A stretch of DNA of 64,000 bases from a virus: the IMG/VR virus record IMGVR_UViG_3300044816_000098, positions 90,157 through 154,156 of that record; one strand, given 5' to 3'. A model generated the notes under the pieces. That model did no database searches, was not told where the DNA came from, and saw nothing but the letters and a program-made list of their open reading frames with translations. Below are positions 8,043 through 16,807 of this stretch, in pieces; the first letter of the stretch is position 1, and each line of letters begins with the position of its first letter. The translations under genes and the position numbers were made by a program.

Positions 8043-10149
8043 GGACCCGACCCCGGACGCCTACCAGCAGGCCGCCTTCAAGCGGCTGGGGGCCACTGTG
8101 AGCCGGGGTCGGTCCTCCTCCTCGGAGGGCAAGACCGACGGGACCCCGGAGTCGCAGGAGATGCGGCGGAACCGACGGGTGGCTATGAACAAGACCGGCT
8201 CTGCCGCCACCCCGTCGACCGCCTTCGCCACCGGGCGCCCCCGGGACCCGTTGTTCTACTGGAAGCAGAACAACCTCCCGTACGAGACCGACGACGAGTC
8301 GCAGCTCAAGCAGCTCCGGATGTACTGCCGCCTGCTCTACCAGACGCACCCGGTGGTGGCCTCGTGCATCGACATCTACACGAAGTACCCCCTGCTGGGC
8401 ATGGAGCTGCGGTGCAAGGACGAACAGATCGTCAGCTTCTACGAGGACCTGTTCTTCAACGAGGGCGGGCTCAACTACGACGAGTTCCTCCTGGACGTCG
8501 GCCGCGAGTACTGGACCGTCGGCGAGGCGTGGCCCTTCGCGACCTTCAACGAGTCTCTGGGCATCTGGGACGACGAAGAGCTGCTGAACCCCGATGACGT
8601 CCTGGTGCAGCGCTCCGCGTTCCTCAAGGAGCCGCGCTTCCTGATCCGGCTCCCCGAGACCCTGCGGACCATCATCACCAAGCGCTCCCCCGCGTGGGAG
8701 TACGAGAAGCTGATGAAGGTCTACCCGGAGCTGGCCCGGTACGCCGGGGCCGACGACATGATGCCGGTCTCGAACATCCTGCTGCGGCAGATGAAGTACA
8801 AGGCCGACACCTTCGCCAAGCGCGGCATCCCGATCCTCATGCGCGCCATGCGCGCGATCATGCAGGAGGAGATGCTCAACGCCGCTCAGGACGCCGTGGC
8901 GGACCGTCTCTACACCCCGCTGGTCCTGGTCAAGTTGGGCGCCTCCGCGACCGACCTGGGCACCCAGGTGCCCTGGATTCCGACCCCGGACGACCTCGAA
9001 GACTTCATGGAGTCGCTGGACGCGGCCCTGGCCGCCGACTTCCGCGCGCTGGTGCACAACTTCGCCGTGACCATGGAGCCGGTCTTCGGCCGCGAGAACA
9101 TGCCCGACATGAGCGCGGACTTCGAGCGCCTGGAGGACCGGATCCTCCTGGCCTTCGGGCTCAGCAAGACCATGCTCTCCGGCGCCTCCTCCGGCGAGAC
9201 CTACGCGGCCGACGCGATGAACCGCGACCTGGTCACCCAGCTCCTGACGACCTACCAGGACATGATCAAGCGCCACTTCCACCAGCGGGCCCTGGTCGTC
9301 GCCGAGGCCCAGGAGCACTACGACTACGACGAGCGCAACGGCAAGCGCTACGTGAAGATGGAAGAAGTCCTCGAAATCGACGAGGAGACCGGCGAAGAGC
9401 GCATCGTGGAACAACCGATGCTGCTGGTCCCCGAGCTGACGATGCAGACCATGAACCTCTCGGACGAGTCCGCCGAGAGGGAGTTCCTGGAGGCCCTGCG
9501 CGCCGCCGGGGTGCCGATCTCCATGAAGACCCGCCTGATGTCCTCCGGCATCGACCTGGACGACGAGATCGAGCGCACCCAGGACGAGCAGGTCCAGCTT
9601 GCCGTGGCGGAGCAGGAGACCCGGAAGAAGATCTACCAGGCCCTGAAAGACAAGGGACTCCCGCTCCCCGACGACCTGAAGACCGACTTCCAGCCGATGG
9701 CAGAGCAGATGCAGCCCCCGGCCAACCCGATGATGGGGATGCCGATGCGCACCCCGATGCTGGGCACCGACGAGCTGGCCATGACCCCGAACCTCGCCCC
9801 GACCCAGATGGACCTGGCCGGGGACATGCCGTCCGGCGGGGTGCCTATGCCCGGTATGGACGCTCAGCCGGTGGACCCCTTCGCCGCTCCGGAGGAAGAA
9901 GGCACCCGGCCGGAGGAGAGCGACGAGCAGCGGGCCGGAATGCCCAAGCCCGCCAAGCTCTTCCGCCAGTCCGAGCGCACTCGCAAGCTCGCCCGCGAGA
10001 ACTTCGTTCCCGTGACCCTCGATCCCGACATCCCGGTGGGCGAACAGCCTCCGATGGGCAAGTTCGCTCAGCCGAAGGTCGTGGGCGTCCGGCGCCACAT
10101 CGAGGTCGATCCCGCGACCTTCTTCGACCCCGAACTCCAGGAGGCGTAA
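8035..10149 (+). CDS. portal protein
   Basis: A 704-residue protein, the expected size for a large-phage portal, which forms the dodecameric ring for DNA packaging and tail attachment. The ATG at 8035 follows GGAGGAG. Portal-like features are the segment THPVVASCIDIYTKYPLLG, the WTVGEAWPFATFNE beta region, the long helical stem (RGIPILMRAMRAIMQEEMLN), the LAFGLSKTMLSG segment, and an acidic C-terminal helix followed by a Met/Pro-rich tail. The terminase large subunit is not in the window and probably lies just upstream. The next gene starts at the last base of this stop codon, so the two are coupled. Confidence 0.88.
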   Translation: MPEDPTPDAYQQAAFKRLGATVSRGRSSSSEGKTDGTPESQEMRRNRRVAMNKTGSAATPSTAFATGRPRDPLFYWKQNNLPYETDDESQLKQLRMYCRLLYQTHPVVASCIDIYTKYPLLGMELRCKDEQIVSFYEDLFFNEGGLNYDEFLLDVGREYWTVGEAWPFATFNESLGIWDDEELLNPDDVLVQRSAFLKEPRFLIRLPETLRTIITKRSPAWEYEKLMKVYPELARYAGADDMMPVSNILLRQMKYKADTFAKRGIPILMRAMRAIMQEEMLNAAQDAVADRLYTPLVLVKLGASATDLGTQVPWIPTPDDLEDFMESLDAALAADFRALVHNFAVTMEPVFGRENMPDMSADFERLEDRILLAFGLSKTMLSGASSGETYAADAMNRDLVTQLLTTYQDMIKRHFHQRALVVAEAQEHYDYDERNGKRYVKMEEVLEIDEETGEERIVEQPMLLVPELTMQTMNLSDESAEREFLEALRAAGVPISMKTRLMSSGIDLDDEIERTQDEQVQLAVAEQETRKKIYQALKDKGLPLPDDLKTDFQPMAEQMQPPANPMMGMPMRTPMLGTDELAMTPNLAPTQMDLAGDMPSGGVPMPGMDAQPVDPFAAPEEEGTRPEESDEQRAGMPKPAKLFRQSERTRKLARENFVPVTLDPDIPVGEQPPMGKFAQPKVVGVRRHIEVDPATFFDPELQEA

Positions 10150-12095
10150 TGCCCCGGCACTTGACGACCACCGACGCCACCACCTTCGTCCCCACCACGG
10201 ACAAGGGGGCCGTGAACGGGGTCGCCCAGCTCGACGGCACGGGGAAGGTCCCTACGGCCCAGCTCCCGGCCTCCGTCTCCACGGGCGTCTCCTCGGTCAA
10301 CGGCTTCTTCGGGAACGTCGTGCTGGTGGCGAGCGACGTCTCTGCGGATCCTGTCGGGGCTGCGGCCTCGGCCCAGACGGCCGCCGCGACCAACGCCGGG
10401 TCCCAGATCGCCACGCACGCGGCTGCCGTGGACCCCCACGCGGACCGGGCGTACACCGTGACCCAGATCGGGGTGCACGCGGCTGCTGCCGACCCCCATG
10501 GCGACCGGGCCAACACGACCTCGCAGATCTCCACGCACTCCGCTGCGGCGGATCCCCATGGGGACCGCGCCAACACCACGACCCAGATCGCCACACACTC
10601 GGGTGCGGCCGACCCGCACGGTGACCGTGCCTACGCCGTGACGAACGCGACTTCCCAGATCGCGACCCACTCCGCTGCTGTGGACCCCCACGGGGACCGT
10701 GCGTACGCGGACGGCGCGAGCGTTCCCCAGGCGGTCGTCACCGTTGACCAGCTCCTGGCCAACAACCCCTTCTACGTCGCCCACCGGGGCTCCGGAGGAG
10801 AGTACCCAGAGCACACGATGATGGCGTACAGCTCCTCCGTGGGCCTGGGCGCGCAGGCGATCGAGGTGTCCGTCAACTGCACCGTGGACGGCGTGCTGTT
10901 CTGCATGCACGACACCACGCTCGACCGGATGACCAACGGCACCTGGACCGGCTCCAACGCCACCTGGACGTGGGCTGCGCTCAACCAGAGGGCCAAGGTG
11001 GTCGGCACGCCCCTGCTGGGTCCGGCCTGGGCTGACCAGCCCATTCCGACCCTGCGCGAGGTGCTCGACCGCTTCCTCGGCAAGGTCGTCATCTTCTTGG
11101 AGGCCAAGGGCAACAGCGCGGTGACGCCGCTGGAGAACATGCTCCTGACCTACCCCGGCGCCACCAAGTCGGTCGTGTGGAAGGCGTACTACCTGGCGAA
11201 CACCCTGACCTGGGCGAAGTCCCACGGGTTCAAGGTGTGGGCCTACGCCGACGCGGCCACCACCTCGGCCGCATTGGATGCCATCGAGGCGAACGTGGAC
11301 TACTGGGGGATGCCGATCGAGGCGTCCGACGCCCAGATCACTGCCGTGGTGACCCGCACCATCGTCAAGCCGGTCATGTGCTGGGAGGTCCACCGCCGGA
11401 GCGACGTGACCCGGCTCGCGGCCCTCGGGGTCAAGGGGATGATGTGCGCGCAGTACCTGTACGTCACCCGCTCCACTGCGCTGGCCCTGACGGATGACTT
11501 CTCCACCCAGGTGAAGTCTCCGGGCAACTTCGGGCCACTCCACCTGGACCCCTTGGCGGCCATGAAGTGGGACACCGGCGCCGGGGCCAACGTGGTCTAC
11601 CTGAACAAGATCGGCGGGGCGTCCATGACGCTCGGTCGGTTCGGCCCCGTGGTGCCCGGCACCAACGGATACAAGATCACCTTCGGCATGATGTACCCGG
11701 TGCTGCCGACGTCGACCCTGCATTCGGGGTTTTACTTCGGCAAGGCGTCCGACGACATGTACACCTTCTCGTCGACCTCGAACGTTACGAGCGGCTACCA
11801 CTCCGCATTCCGGGGCAATGGGGACATGCAGCTCTATACCCATACCGCCGGGGTGGCGACCGGCACCCAGCTCAACACCGTCTCCACCGCGACCCCCATC
11901 GCGGGCACCTGGATGACCTTCGAGATCGAGGTCAACCCGACCCAGGTCATCCTGCGCAGGACCGACGGCACCCCCGTCACGCTCACCACGGCGACCACCA
12001 CCTTCCGGGGTGGCTACTTCGGCTTCCACAACGGATCGCTGACCGACATCACCTCGTGCCCCCGGTTCAGGAACATCACCGTCGTGTCGCTGTAG
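10149..12095 (+). CDS. fibre protein with glycerophosphodiester phosphodiesterase (GDPD) domain
   Basis: 648 residues in three parts. Residues 1-80 include SSVNGFFGNVVLVASDV, the short fibre motif also seen in the 30517 gene. Residues about 80-195 hold five or so repeats built on H-A/S-A-A-x-DPHGDRAY, typical of phage fibre shafts. Residues about 207-430 are a GDPD barrel: VAHRGSGGEYPEHT with His212-Arg213, CMHDTTLDRMTNG with His254-Asp, and FLEAKG with Glu318, matching the catalytic set. The C-terminal 215 residues look like a concanavalin-type beta sandwich. By family knowledge GDPDs cleave glycerophosphodiesters, and teichoic acid of the host wall is a plausible substrate (inference). Its position right after the portal, away from the tail fibres, is unusual and suggests a head or neck fibre. 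Confidence 0.85.
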   Translation: MPRHLTTTDATTFVPTTDKGAVNGVAQLDGTGKVPTAQLPASVSTGVSSVNGFFGNVVLVASDVSADPVGAAASAQTAAATNAGSQIATHAAAVDPHADRAYTVTQIGVHAAAADPHGDRANTTSQISTHSAAADPHGDRANTTTQIATHSGAADPHGDRAYAVTNATSQIATHSAAVDPHGDRAYADGASVPQAVVTVDQLLANNPFYVAHRGSGGEYPEHTMMAYSSSVGLGAQAIEVSVNCTVDGVLFCMHDTTLDRMTNGTWTGSNATWTWAALNQRAKVVGTPLLGPAWADQPIPTLREVLDRFLGKVVIFLEAKGNSAVTPLENMLLTYPGATKSVVWKAYYLANTLTWAKSHGFKVWAYADAATTSAALDAIEANVDYWGMPIEASDAQITAVVTRTIVKPVMCWEVHRRSDVTRLAALGVKGMMCAQYLYVTRSTALALTDDFSTQVKSPGNFGPLHLDPLAAMKWDTGAGANVVYLNKIGGASMTLGRFGPVVPGTNGYKITFGMMYPVLPTSTLHSGFYFGKASDDMYTFSSTSNVTSGYHSAFRGNGDMQLYTHTAGVATGTQLNTVSTATPIAGTWMTFEIEVNPTQVILRRTDGTPVTLTTATTTFRGGYFGFHNGSLTDITSCPRFRNITVVSL

Positions 12096-12100
12096 CTCTC

Positions 12101-12140
12101 TGCTGTCACCCCTTCCGCCAGGACGAGGAAGGGGTGGAAG
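12101..12140 (+). promoter_or_regulatory. bipartite late-element copy 2
   Basis: TGCTGTCA (12101-12108), 20 bases, AAGGGGTGGAAG (12129-12140). In RNA, CACCCCTTCC from the spacer could pair with GGAAGGGGTG of the 3' box. The next start is 21 bases downstream. Confidence 0.6.
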
Positions 12141-12157
12141 CAGTAGGAGGAGGACAC

Positions 12158-15100
12158 ATGGGGCTGGGACGCCGCGAGAGCAGTCACGACACGGCTCTCT
12201 CCCGCAAGCAGGGTGTTGGGGACTACCCGACCACGTTCATGCCGGGCCAGCGGGTGATGACGGTGGACGGCATCCCCGGGATCATCGACGGGATCGACTA
12301 CTCGCCCCAGATGGGGGAGCAGTACGAAGTCACCCTGGAGAACGGCGCCGGGCACGGTAACTACGCCCCTTCCCAGCTCTCCCCGATGGCCGGGCACATC
12401 GCGTCGGGCGCGCACCTGGCGAGCGACGACTACCCGGAGCTGACGGAGATCCTCCGGGAGCGGCCGGACATTGCTCTGCCGACCCACGTGGGTTCGCTCC
12501 AGACCACGGCTGCGACCCGGGCGGACTTCCAGTTCGAGCACGAGGACACGGGCATCGGTGGGGTGAAGTTCGGTCCCAAGCAGCACCTGCGCGCGATCCA
12601 CCCGGAGACGGGAGAGCAGGCCGGGAAGCTGACGTACTTCGCGCCCAAGCGCAAGGGGTCCCCGGTGACAATGGACAGCCTGACCACGAGCCACCCTGGC
12701 GCGGGGTCCGCGCTGATGGACGAGATGGAGTCCCGACACCCGGGAAGCCGGGTCGTACACGACCAGCCCATGAGCAAGGGCAAGCCGCACTACGACCACC
12801 CGGATTACGGCAAGCCGACGGACTGGGAGTCTCGCTTCCCGAGCCTGCCGGATCAGGTCCATCGGGGCATGAGCGTGCGTCTGGAGGGGTCGGACGCCCG
12901 CGCGGTGACGAGCGGGAACGGATCGGCAGCCGAGCACGGGGAACTCCTGAAGCAGCACCTGCAATCCACGGGCCCTCTGGGCATGCACTGGTCCACCAGC
13001 GAGGACATCCCCCGGAACTTCGCGCACCGCAATATCCGCGACCCCCGGCAGGACGTGCCGGTGATCGTGCACGCCGACCGGCCGGAGGCCAAGGACATCG
13101 AGACCCGGCCGCAGGTCCTGAAGGACCGAGGCGTCTGGTCGCACGACTACGAGCACGGTGATGCCGAGGTCCCGGTACGCAAGGGCCGGAAGCTCAATCT
13201 GCGGGGAATCTCCTGGAAGCCGGACGCCCCGCATCCGGAGGCCGACGCCGACGGATGGGTGCACCACACCTTCGAGGGCACTCAGCACAAGGCGTCCCTG
13301 ATCGTGGTGGGTGGCGACGACGACGGCGACTACCGGATGCAGCACAAGGCGCCCACTCCTGGCGAGGGGAACAACCACCTCGGCGAGATGGGCTATGCGG
13401 GGGAGCACGTCCCGATCTACCGGTCTGCCCCGCACGGGGTCCACACCATCAGCCCTGGTGACTGGGTCTCCACCAACGCGGACTACGCCCACCAGCACGG
13501 TATGCACGGCACCAACTCGGAGAAGGACTGGCCCGTCCTGACCGCCCACGTCCCGGCAGAGCATGTGTGGACCGACCACAACGACGAGAACGAGCAGGGG
13601 TACCACGGCCCCCCGATCCACGAGGCAGACTTCCACCACCCCGAGCTGGGCGAGGTCTCTCACAGTGACGCCCACGCGGCACAGGACGAGCACCGGGAAA
13701 TGGGCATCCACCTGCTCTCGGAGAAGCCCGCCCCGGAGACCCACACCGGCGCGGCGGTGCAGTTGAGCCCCGAGGACCACGCGTTCGTCCACGACTCCTC
13801 GAAGCCGATCCACGAGCGGGCGCAGAGGGTCTATCAGGCCACTCGGGACAACAGCAACCACCTGTACAACGACGATCACGAAGATGCCCAGAGCGCGGCA
13901 GACGACGCCGATGTGGACGCGTACGACCTGAACGAAGACCACGGCAAGGATCCCCAGTCGCTCACCCACGTGGTTCTGCACGGGCACGAGGGCAATGGCG
14001 GCCTGCACCACGGGATCTCGTGGGGCGGAGCCGATGAAGCGGGTGCGCCGTTGTACCCCAAGGAGTACACGCACCATCACCTGGTGGACGGTAGTCACAT
14101 GAAGACGGCCGGGGCCTTCAACGGTATGGACGGTGGGTTCGAGGACGTCTCCGACGAGGACCCCAACGAGGACATCGTCACCCACGGGTCTTTCGACCCG
14201 TACGACCTGCTCACCGTGGCAGCGGTCGACCCGGTCTTCCGCTTCCACATCACCGCGTCCTGGGCTGACGTCCAGCGCAAGGCCAAGCGCATCCGCTCCG
14301 AGGGCAAGGTGCGGATCACCCTCGCCTCGGACGGTCTGGTGATCGGTGAGGTCCAGGGCGACCACCACGTCTACGAGACCGGGGTGCAGCGCTTCCCCGG
14401 CTCCAAGCACTCGGTGGCCACCTACACCTGCGGCTGCAAGTGGGGCGCGTACCACTGGGGCGCGAACGACGACTTCTCGCGGTTCGCGGGCAGGATGTGC
14501 AGTCACGCTCTCGCGCTCCAGTACGAGGCGTCCAGCCGGGGCATGTTCGGCCGGGACGTCAAGGAGGACGGCTCCAAGCCGGACTGGGTCCCGAAGAAGA
14601 TCGTCCTGCGCTACGACATCGACGAGGGCGACAACGTCATGGCGAGGTCCTCCTCCCTGGAGGTCACGCCCCTGATCGCTCTGGCCCACTGGGCCGAGGC
14701 TCAAGGAGACGATCAGGATGAGTTTCACCTCGCCCTGGTCTGCGCCGGGCTGAACGTCACAGCCGCCGTGAGTTCTCCGTGGGGCGAGCCGTCGGCTCCC
14801 CGGCCGAACTACACGCCGGGCCCGACCAAGCCCCGGGATCCCTCGGAGAACCCCGCGTCGGCAGGATGGGCCTCGCAGGGCGACCCGGACAACTGGGGGT
14901 CCATCGAGGGCAACCAGCTCGGGGACCGGATCGCGGCACTGGAAGACGATGCGTTCCTCTTCGAGGGATCCATCCCCGAGGAGGTGGCTCAGTCCGATGA
15001 TCCCCAGGCGTCCGTACCGGGTCTTCATCAGAACGACGCCGACCCGATCTCTGCTTCTGCGGCCCAGGAGGGCCCGCCGCGACCCTCTGGCCCCAAGGGT

Positions 15101-15556
15101 GGTCCGGGCGGCGATATGCCTCCTGGACACCCCGGTATGCCGGAGCACGATGAGCTGAAGAACGGCACCGAGGCGACCCTCCACATGGAGCCGGAGGGGG
15201 CGCTGCCGTTCACCGACGGCGATGGGCCGGACCTGTCCGACGACGAGTCCCTCACCCCGCCCCACACCGCGTCCGTTGAGGACACCGTGGCGGCCTTCCA
15301 GGCCACCGCCGGATACCTGATGGCCGGTGGCCCTTCCACGGCCCCCACGGGCGACCTGGGGGACATCGCGGCGGCGGCCAAGGCCCACCTGGCCAAGACG
15401 GCCGTGAAGGACTACAGCTCCGCTGAACAGGCTGCGATCATCAACGAGGGTTCGAACGGTGTCCGTGCCGCGAATCTGGACCGGCTCGACATCGCAGACA
15501 CGCACTACGCGCTCATCGACTCGGGAGAAGAGGACGAAGGATCATGGCTGAACTGA
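12158..15556 (+). CDS. multidomain protein with two ADP-ribosyltransferase-like modules and a SWIM zinc finger
   Basis: 1132 residues; the ATG at 12158 follows AGGAGGAGG. First module: VHRGMSVRL (Arg236), HWSTSEDI (Ser279-Thr-Ser) and GDAEVPVRKG (Glu337), the R-STS-E order of arginine-type ARTs. Second module: VPIYRSAPHG (Arg422), PGDWVSTNADYAHQHG (Ser438) and DENEQGY (Glu477/Glu479), a pattern common in phage ART-fold proteins. A SWIM finger follows, CxC-x20-CxH, at Cys758, Cys760, Cys781 and His783. The C-terminal third is Pro/Asp-rich and ends in short helices. Activity is not proven; the family predicts NAD-dependent modification of host or phage proteins. It sits among head genes, so virion packaging is plausible. 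It overlaps the next gene by 13 bases. Confidence 0.7.
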   Translation: MGLGRRESSHDTALSRKQGVGDYPTTFMPGQRVMTVDGIPGIIDGIDYSPQMGEQYEVTLENGAGHGNYAPSQLSPMAGHIASGAHLASDDYPELTEILRERPDIALPTHVGSLQTTAATRADFQFEHEDTGIGGVKFGPKQHLRAIHPETGEQAGKLTYFAPKRKGSPVTMDSLTTSHPGAGSALMDEMESRHPGSRVVHDQPMSKGKPHYDHPDYGKPTDWESRFPSLPDQVHRGMSVRLEGSDARAVTSGNGSAAEHGELLKQHLQSTGPLGMHWSTSEDIPRNFAHRNIRDPRQDVPVIVHADRPEAKDIETRPQVLKDRGVWSHDYEHGDAEVPVRKGRKLNLRGISWKPDAPHPEADADGWVHHTFEGTQHKASLIVVGGDDDGDYRMQHKAPTPGEGNNHLGEMGYAGEHVPIYRSAPHGVHTISPGDWVSTNADYAHQHGMHGTNSEKDWPVLTAHVPAEHVWTDHNDENEQGYHGPPIHEADFHHPELGEVSHSDAHAAQDEHREMGIHLLSEKPAPETHTGAAVQLSPEDHAFVHDSSKPIHERAQRVYQATRDNSNHLYNDDHEDAQSAADDADVDAYDLNEDHGKDPQSLTHVVLHGHEGNGGLHHGISWGGADEAGAPLYPKEYTHHHLVDGSHMKTAGAFNGMDGGFEDVSDEDPNEDIVTHGSFDPYDLLTVAAVDPVFRFHITASWADVQRKAKRIRSEGKVRITLASDGLVIGEVQGDHHVYETGVQRFPGSKHSVATYTCGCKWGAYHWGANDDFSRFAGRMCSHALALQYEASSRGMFGRDVKEDGSKPDWVPKKIVLRYDIDEGDNVMARSSSLEVTPLIALAHWAEAQGDDQDEFHLALVCAGLNVTAAVSSPWGEPSAPRPNYTPGPTKPRDPSENPASAGWASQGDPDNWGSIEGNQLGDRIAALEDDAFLFEGSIPEEVAQSDDPQASVPGLHQNDADPISASAAQEGPPRPSGPKGGPGGDMPPGHPGMPEHDELKNGTEATLHMEPEGALPFTDGDGPDLSDDESLTPPHTASVEDTVAAFQATAGYLMAGGPSTAPTGDLGDIAAAAKAHLAKTAVKDYSSAEQAAIINEGSNGVRAANLDRLDIADTHYALIDSGEEDEGSWLN

Positions 15557-15981
15557 CGAAGGAACTCGCAGAGGGCGAGACCGAGGAAGAACTCAACGGC
15601 GGCCTGATGCGTCCCCCGCTGGCCGGTACCGAGCTGTTCGGCGGGGACCACAAGTCCCTGGAGGTCACCCGGGAGGTCGGCCTGATCCAGCTCCTGGACG
15701 AGATCGAGGAGCGGTTGGGGGACCGGGACAAGTTCCACGTCGCGATGGAGACGAAGGACCACCAGGCGCCGGTCTCGGACACGAACCCGATGACCATCCA
15801 CATCCACCCGTCCGAGGTGGACATGCGCACCGTACGGGGCGTCGTGGAGTCCCACGTCGTGGACCCGGACTACGGCAAGACCGACGAGGACAAGAAGCTG
15901 GAGTCGCTCAAGGCCCGCCTGGCCAAGGGTGACCTGTCGCTGAAGGACCTCAACGTCATCCTCAGGTCCGTCATCGCCTAG
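15544..15981 (+). CDS. hypothetical protein (145 aa)
   Basis: The ATG lies inside the end of the preceding gene, after GACGAAGGATC. The protein is acidic, with a helical N-terminus and a strand-rich middle (NPMTIHIHPSEVDMRTVRGV). Its C-terminus (LAKGDLSLKDLNVILRSVIA) resembles a short helical hairpin. It is probably co-transcribed with the ART-like gene. No family recognised. Confidence 0.7.
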   Translation: MAELTKELAEGETEEELNGGLMRPPLAGTELFGGDHKSLEVTREVGLIQLLDEIEERLGDRDKFHVAMETKDHQAPVSDTNPMTIHIHPSEVDMRTVRGVVESHVVDPDYGKTDEDKKLESLKARLAKGDLSLKDLNVILRSVIA

Positions 15982-15988
15982 GTATTGC

Positions 15989-16008
15989 ACTACAAGGATC
16001 CTTGTAGT
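15989..16008. promoter_or_regulatory. 20-bp perfect palindrome inside a probable promoter (operator candidate)
   Basis: ACTACAAGGATCCTTGTAGT is a perfect 20-bp palindrome. It begins within a -35-like TTGCAC (15985-15990) and is followed, 17 bp after that hexamer, by a -10-like TAGCTT. The core 18 bp recurs exactly at 63246-63263. A terminator is unlikely because there is no loop or U-tract. This looks like a dimeric repressor or activator site controlling the 16.05-17.5 kb genes. Confidence 0.6.
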
Positions 16009-16052
16009 AGCTTCGGAAGTGACAGAAGTTCCGGACTCCCTAGGAGATCACC

Positions 16053-16298
16053 ATGGCGTACTTCCTGGACCAGGGCTTGGCCGACCTGACCGCGAACGAG
16101 CAGGGGAAGAAGAAGGGGCGCTCCGGCTACAACACCGGTGCCTCCTTCGGCACGGCCACGGCCGCGAGCCCCACCGCCAAGAAGACGAACCGGTACGCGG
16201 CGGACTGCACCGCGTGCGGTAACCGTGTGGCCGAGGGCAAGGGCATTCTGGACAAGAAGAACGGCGCTTGGGTGACCACTCATTCGAGCTGCCCCTGA
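16053..16298 (+). CDS. small zinc-ribbon-like protein (81 aa)
   Basis: ATG after AGGAGATCACC, 45 bases downstream of the palindrome, so it is probably the first gene of that unit. The N-terminal half is basic and low-complexity (KKKGRSG, TAKKTNRYAA). The C-terminal half has DCTACGNR with a distant HSSCP, which could form a zinc site. It may bind DNA or a protein partner; the function is unknown. Confidence 0.7.
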   Translation: MAYFLDQGLADLTANEQGKKKGRSGYNTGASFGTATAASPTAKKTNRYAADCTACGNRVAEGKGILDKKNGAWVTTHSSCP

Positions 16299-16315
16299 TC
16301 CTCATGGAGGCCCCC

Positions 16316-16558
16316 GTGTCGTCAAACATCGACAACAGACTCTCCCGCCGCAGGCCGCACACGCACCCTGCGGGGGAGGAGATGTCCATCCCTGAGCTGA
16401 GGAACCACCTGGTCAAGTACCACGGGTGGTCCATCGGCCAGATACTCCAGCGCGGAGACGTGGATGGCGGGGGCTACATGAAGCAGTTCCACGAGAACGA
16501 GCACGCCACCTCGCACCTGGATCCTCGGGGGTACAGCGCGACCGCCGAGGACTCCTAA
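16316..16558 (+). CDS. single His-repeat-unit protein (80 aa)
   Basis: GTG at 16316 is preferred because GGAGG lies 6 bases upstream; an ATG at 16304 is the alternative. Residues about 25-65 follow the same L-x2-HL-x3-HG ... F/L-H-x3-H pattern as the repeat units of the giant 2163 gene (ELRNHLVKYHGWSIGQIL, then MKQFHENEHATSHLDP). It looks like one free-standing copy of that module. The stop overlaps the next ATG. Confidence 0.65.
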   Translation: MSSNIDNRLSRRRPHTHPAGEEMSIPELRNHLVKYHGWSIGQILQRGDVDGGGYMKQFHENEHATSHLDPRGYSATAEDS

Positions 16559-16758
16559 TGCCCACCTGGGTCATCACTCCACTGCCGGACGGCAGGTACG
16601 AGCTGAAGGTGCGAGGGCGCCCGGCCAGGACGGTAGAGGACGAGGACGAAGCCTGGCGCTACATCCGAGGCCAGATGGAGCCTGAGGACCGCGTGCAGAT
16701 GACGGAGAAGGACGGATATCGCGTCCCCATCACCCGCAAGGTCCGCAGGGCGAAGTAA
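16558..16758 (+). CDS. small hypothetical protein (66 aa)
   Basis: Starts at an ATG overlapping the previous TAA. It is a short basic protein with a probable beta-hairpin opening (MPTWVITPLPDGRYELKVRG), a helix (EDEAWRYIRGQM) and a basic tail. The fold could be a small double-psi or DUF1508-like sheet, but I cannot assign it. It belongs to the palindrome-controlled cluster. Confidence 0.65.
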   Translation: MPTWVITPLPDGRYELKVRGRPARTVEDEDEAWRYIRGQMEPEDRVQMTEKDGYRVPITRKVRRAK

Positions 16759-16807
16759 CAAGGATCTTCCGAGTACCAGACTCCCGCCAGAGGACAAGGA
16801 CTTTAAA

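Noticed and set aside
12014-15505. Very long minus-strand open frame opposite the ART/SWIM gene (and similar ones opposite most large genes)
   Set aside because: High GC at third codon positions removes stops on the opposite strand. These frames have no ribosome sites, no recognisable domains and Arg/Val/Leu-heavy composition.
15989-16008. Palindrome as a transcription terminator
   Set aside because: The dyad has no loop, is AT-balanced and is not followed by a T-run. Its position between promoter-like hexamers fits an operator better.
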